From: Pterois miles
Taxonomy: Eukaryota; Chordata; Actinopteri; Perciformes; Scorpaenidae
Reading direction: 5' to 3'
NCBI GenBank assembly: GCA_947000775.1
Contig: CAMQGK010000604.1
Span: forward strand, 9,044,501 to 9,108,500
DNA: 64,000 nt
Both the position numbers and the translations under genes were made by a program. Within the stretch, counting starts at the first letter, position 1. The number at the start of each line of letters is the position of its first letter. The notes under the pieces are model-generated. The model worked only from the letters and a program-made list of their open reading frames with translations, ran no database searches and was not told the origin of the DNA. Below, one piece after another: positions 62,761-64,000 of this stretch.

Positions 62761-63185
62761 TTGTTAATTTACCCTTAACCATCAGATCTGGCTCCTCTTA
62801 TTTTTCTAATGGAAAACAAATTTCACATAGTTTCACATTCAAAATCTGACTTGCAGGAGATGATTGGTTGTACTGGATAAGACTGTGTGAACTGTTTCTA
62901 GTGCTGCTGGACATGATTAAACATGCTTAGTCAACATCCTTGGATAAATAAAGATTTAACATCCTCTAGGTCAGCCCATGTGTTTTGCATGGGTCACAGC
63001 CAGTCATATTCCCTCAGAGGATTAGATACCAGAGAAAGACTTACTCTTAGGGAAAACAAAATGTGTTGTGTGTTTTGCTCTAATAGCAGTTAACAATAAA
63101 TAACAGCTGGGACTCTGTGTAAAGCATGCTTTAATACTGATTTAACATTTTCAGTGACGCTAATTTTTGGATTTTGTCTTTGCAG

Positions 63186-63298
63186 GTTATTAGTTGGCGC
63201 TCCGTATGAAATGAACGGCCCATACCAGACAGGAGATGTTTATAAATGTTCACTGAGCAGACGAACCAATGGCAATGGTTGCTCCAAACTCAACTTAG
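63186..63298 (+). CDS. itga11: integrin alpha exon 3: FG-GAP strand and first disulfide loop
   Basis: This 113-bp exon is preceded by tttgtctttgcag and followed by the donor gtatgg at 63299. Its first base completes the Trp codon begun in exon 2, giving WLLVGAPY, the GAP half of the first FG-GAP repeat. GDVYKC follows, then a Cys in GCSKLNL. In related alpha chains these two cysteines form the first disulfide loop. The loop between them is a few residues longer than in human alpha-11 and nearer in length to alpha-10. The exon ends in phase 1 after Leu with one base of Gly. The next exon should continue blade 1 but lies beyond the window. A SINE begins about 140 bp into the following intron. 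Confidence 0.92.
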
Positions 63299-63439
63299 GT
63301 ATGGTCTCACAAAACACCACCCAATGTTGACCAGGAAATCACAAGATACACTACACATAGTAACAATATCATTAAAGTACAACATCTGGATGCATGTGTT
63401 TGCACGTATAAGTATTCATATGTCTGCACACTTTTCCCT

Positions 63440-63744
63440 GGGGGCGGCAGTAGCTCAGTCCGTAAGGACTTGGGTTAGGACGCGGAGGTCACCGGTTCAA
63501 GTCCCCCATGGACCAAGACCAACTGGAGAGGTGCCAGTTTACCTCTTGGGCACTGCCGAGGTGCCCCTGAGCAAGGCACCAAACCCCCAGCTGCTCTGGG
63601 CGCTTGTCAGGAGCAGCCCCCTCACTCTGACATCTCTCCATTGACGCATGTATATGTACTGTGTGAACAACAGAGTGTAAAACTGAATTTCCCCACTGTG
63701 GGACTAATAAAGGAATATCTTTCTTTCTTTCTTTCTTTCTTTTC
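63440..63744 (+). mobile_element. tRNA-derived SINE, CTTT-tailed, in intron 3
   Basis: Second-subfamily copy with box A at 63451, box B at 63494-63504, and a (CTTT)n tail longer than in the 42261 copy. It lacks the short tggttgc segment seen in the 42261 and 24311 copies. It is in sense orientation, starting about 140 bp after the exon 3 donor. Confidence 0.9.
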
Positions 63745-64000
63745 TGCATGTGTCTCAGTAAACATCATGGTGGCATGTGTGAGATACAAGTGTGGGTACC
63801 ATACCAATCATTCCCCATTTTACTATTTTCTTAAATGGTTTGTGGACATTTCCACATGTGTGCTACACCACACATCTCACCACATGCTTCTTTATACCAG
63901 TTGCACATGTGTTGTGCTGGTTAGGAAGGCACATGAAGTTTTGTAATTTAGGTCTGAGGATGTAGACACTGCTTTAGCTGCCCAGACAGCAATAACAAAC

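Larger units (their letters stand above)
48634..63185 (+). other. integrin intron 2
   Basis: This intron is about 14.6 kb, with gtaaga at the 5' end and tttgcag at the 3' end. It holds a TA tract (49177-49198), a minus-strand retroelement 3' part (51051-51600), a GT tract (51777-51850), a minus-strand dispersed repeat (51975-52340), a pogo-derived element (52594-52855), a MITE (54170-54455), a nested repeat block (56185-57420), AT-rich tetranucleotide sequence (about 60600-61010) and a repeat near 62500-62760. The remainder shows no coding or structured signal I could support. Confidence 0.8.
36012..64000 (+). other. itga11: 5' part of an integrin alpha gene (gene span, open at right edge)
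   Basis: Three exons (36012-36060, 48519-48633, 63186-63298) join into one reading frame of about 92 codons. It encodes a signal peptide followed by the N-terminus and first blade of an I-domain integrin alpha chain. Intron 1 is about 12.5 kb, intron 2 about 14.6 kb, and intron 3 starts at 63299 and leaves the window. Known family role: such alpha chains pair with integrin beta-1 at the cell surface and bind fibrillar collagen. The propeller, I-domain, legs, membrane segment and tail would lie to the right and are not seen. By eye the mature stretch matches human alpha-11 at about 35 of 55 aligned positions and alpha-10 at about 26. Some features, such as GP before the AQFGY run, HVAAGG, and the longer Cys-to-Cys loop, recall alpha-10. 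The paralogue is therefore likely but not certain. Confidence 0.85.

Noticed and set aside
1..64000. CRISPR arrays, operons, phage or plasmid functions
   Set aside because: No regular spacer-repeat arrays, no dense coding on one strand and no bacterial signals; the window is plainly vertebrate DNA.

Overview
The window reads as vertebrate nuclear DNA, most likely from a teleost fish and probably a percomorph. Coding content is very sparse, splice signals follow the GT/AG rule, introns exceed 10 kb, and the sequence is full of short dispersed elements of the kind found in teleost genomes: tRNA-derived SINEs, pogo/Tc1-like and hAT-like fragments, and hairpin MITEs. Nothing prokaryotic, viral or CRISPR-like is visible.

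Only one gene can be supported: the 5' end of an I-domain (collagen-receptor type) integrin alpha subunit on the + strand, closest to alpha-11 with alpha-10 as the alternative. Exon 1 (36012-36060) encodes the start and signal peptide. Exon 2 (48519-48633) encodes the mature N-terminus and the start of the beta-propeller. Exon 3 (63186-63298) continues the first propeller blade. The three exons join with matching phases (1, 2, then 1) across introns of about 12.5 and 14.6 kb. The gene leaves the window at the right edge. A CA microsatellite lies directly upstream of the start codon, in frame with it.

Left part (1-35.7 kb): intergenic sequence upstream of the integrin gene. No gene is proven there. 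One 128-bp exon-like segment at 7636-7763 has good splice consensus at both ends but is an orphan. The rest is repeats and unassigned sequence. Repeats include three copies of one SINE family before 25 kb, a large foldback element interrupted by a pogo-derived element (8.77-9.97 kb), hairpin MITEs, an LTR-like block at 25.1-25.6 kb, a cleanly delimited 8-bp-duplication hAT element at 18.4 kb, and a young-looking SINE with a 15-bp target duplication at 34.4 kb.

Right part (36-64 kb): introns 1 to 3 of the integrin gene. They hold further copies of the same families, including SINEs in introns 1 and 3, a second pogo-derived element, and repeated blocks shared with the upstream intergenic region. 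I found no undescribed gene system. The more interesting observations concern nested repeats, two SINE subfamilies, the in-frame CA repeat at the integrin start, and the orphan exon candidate.
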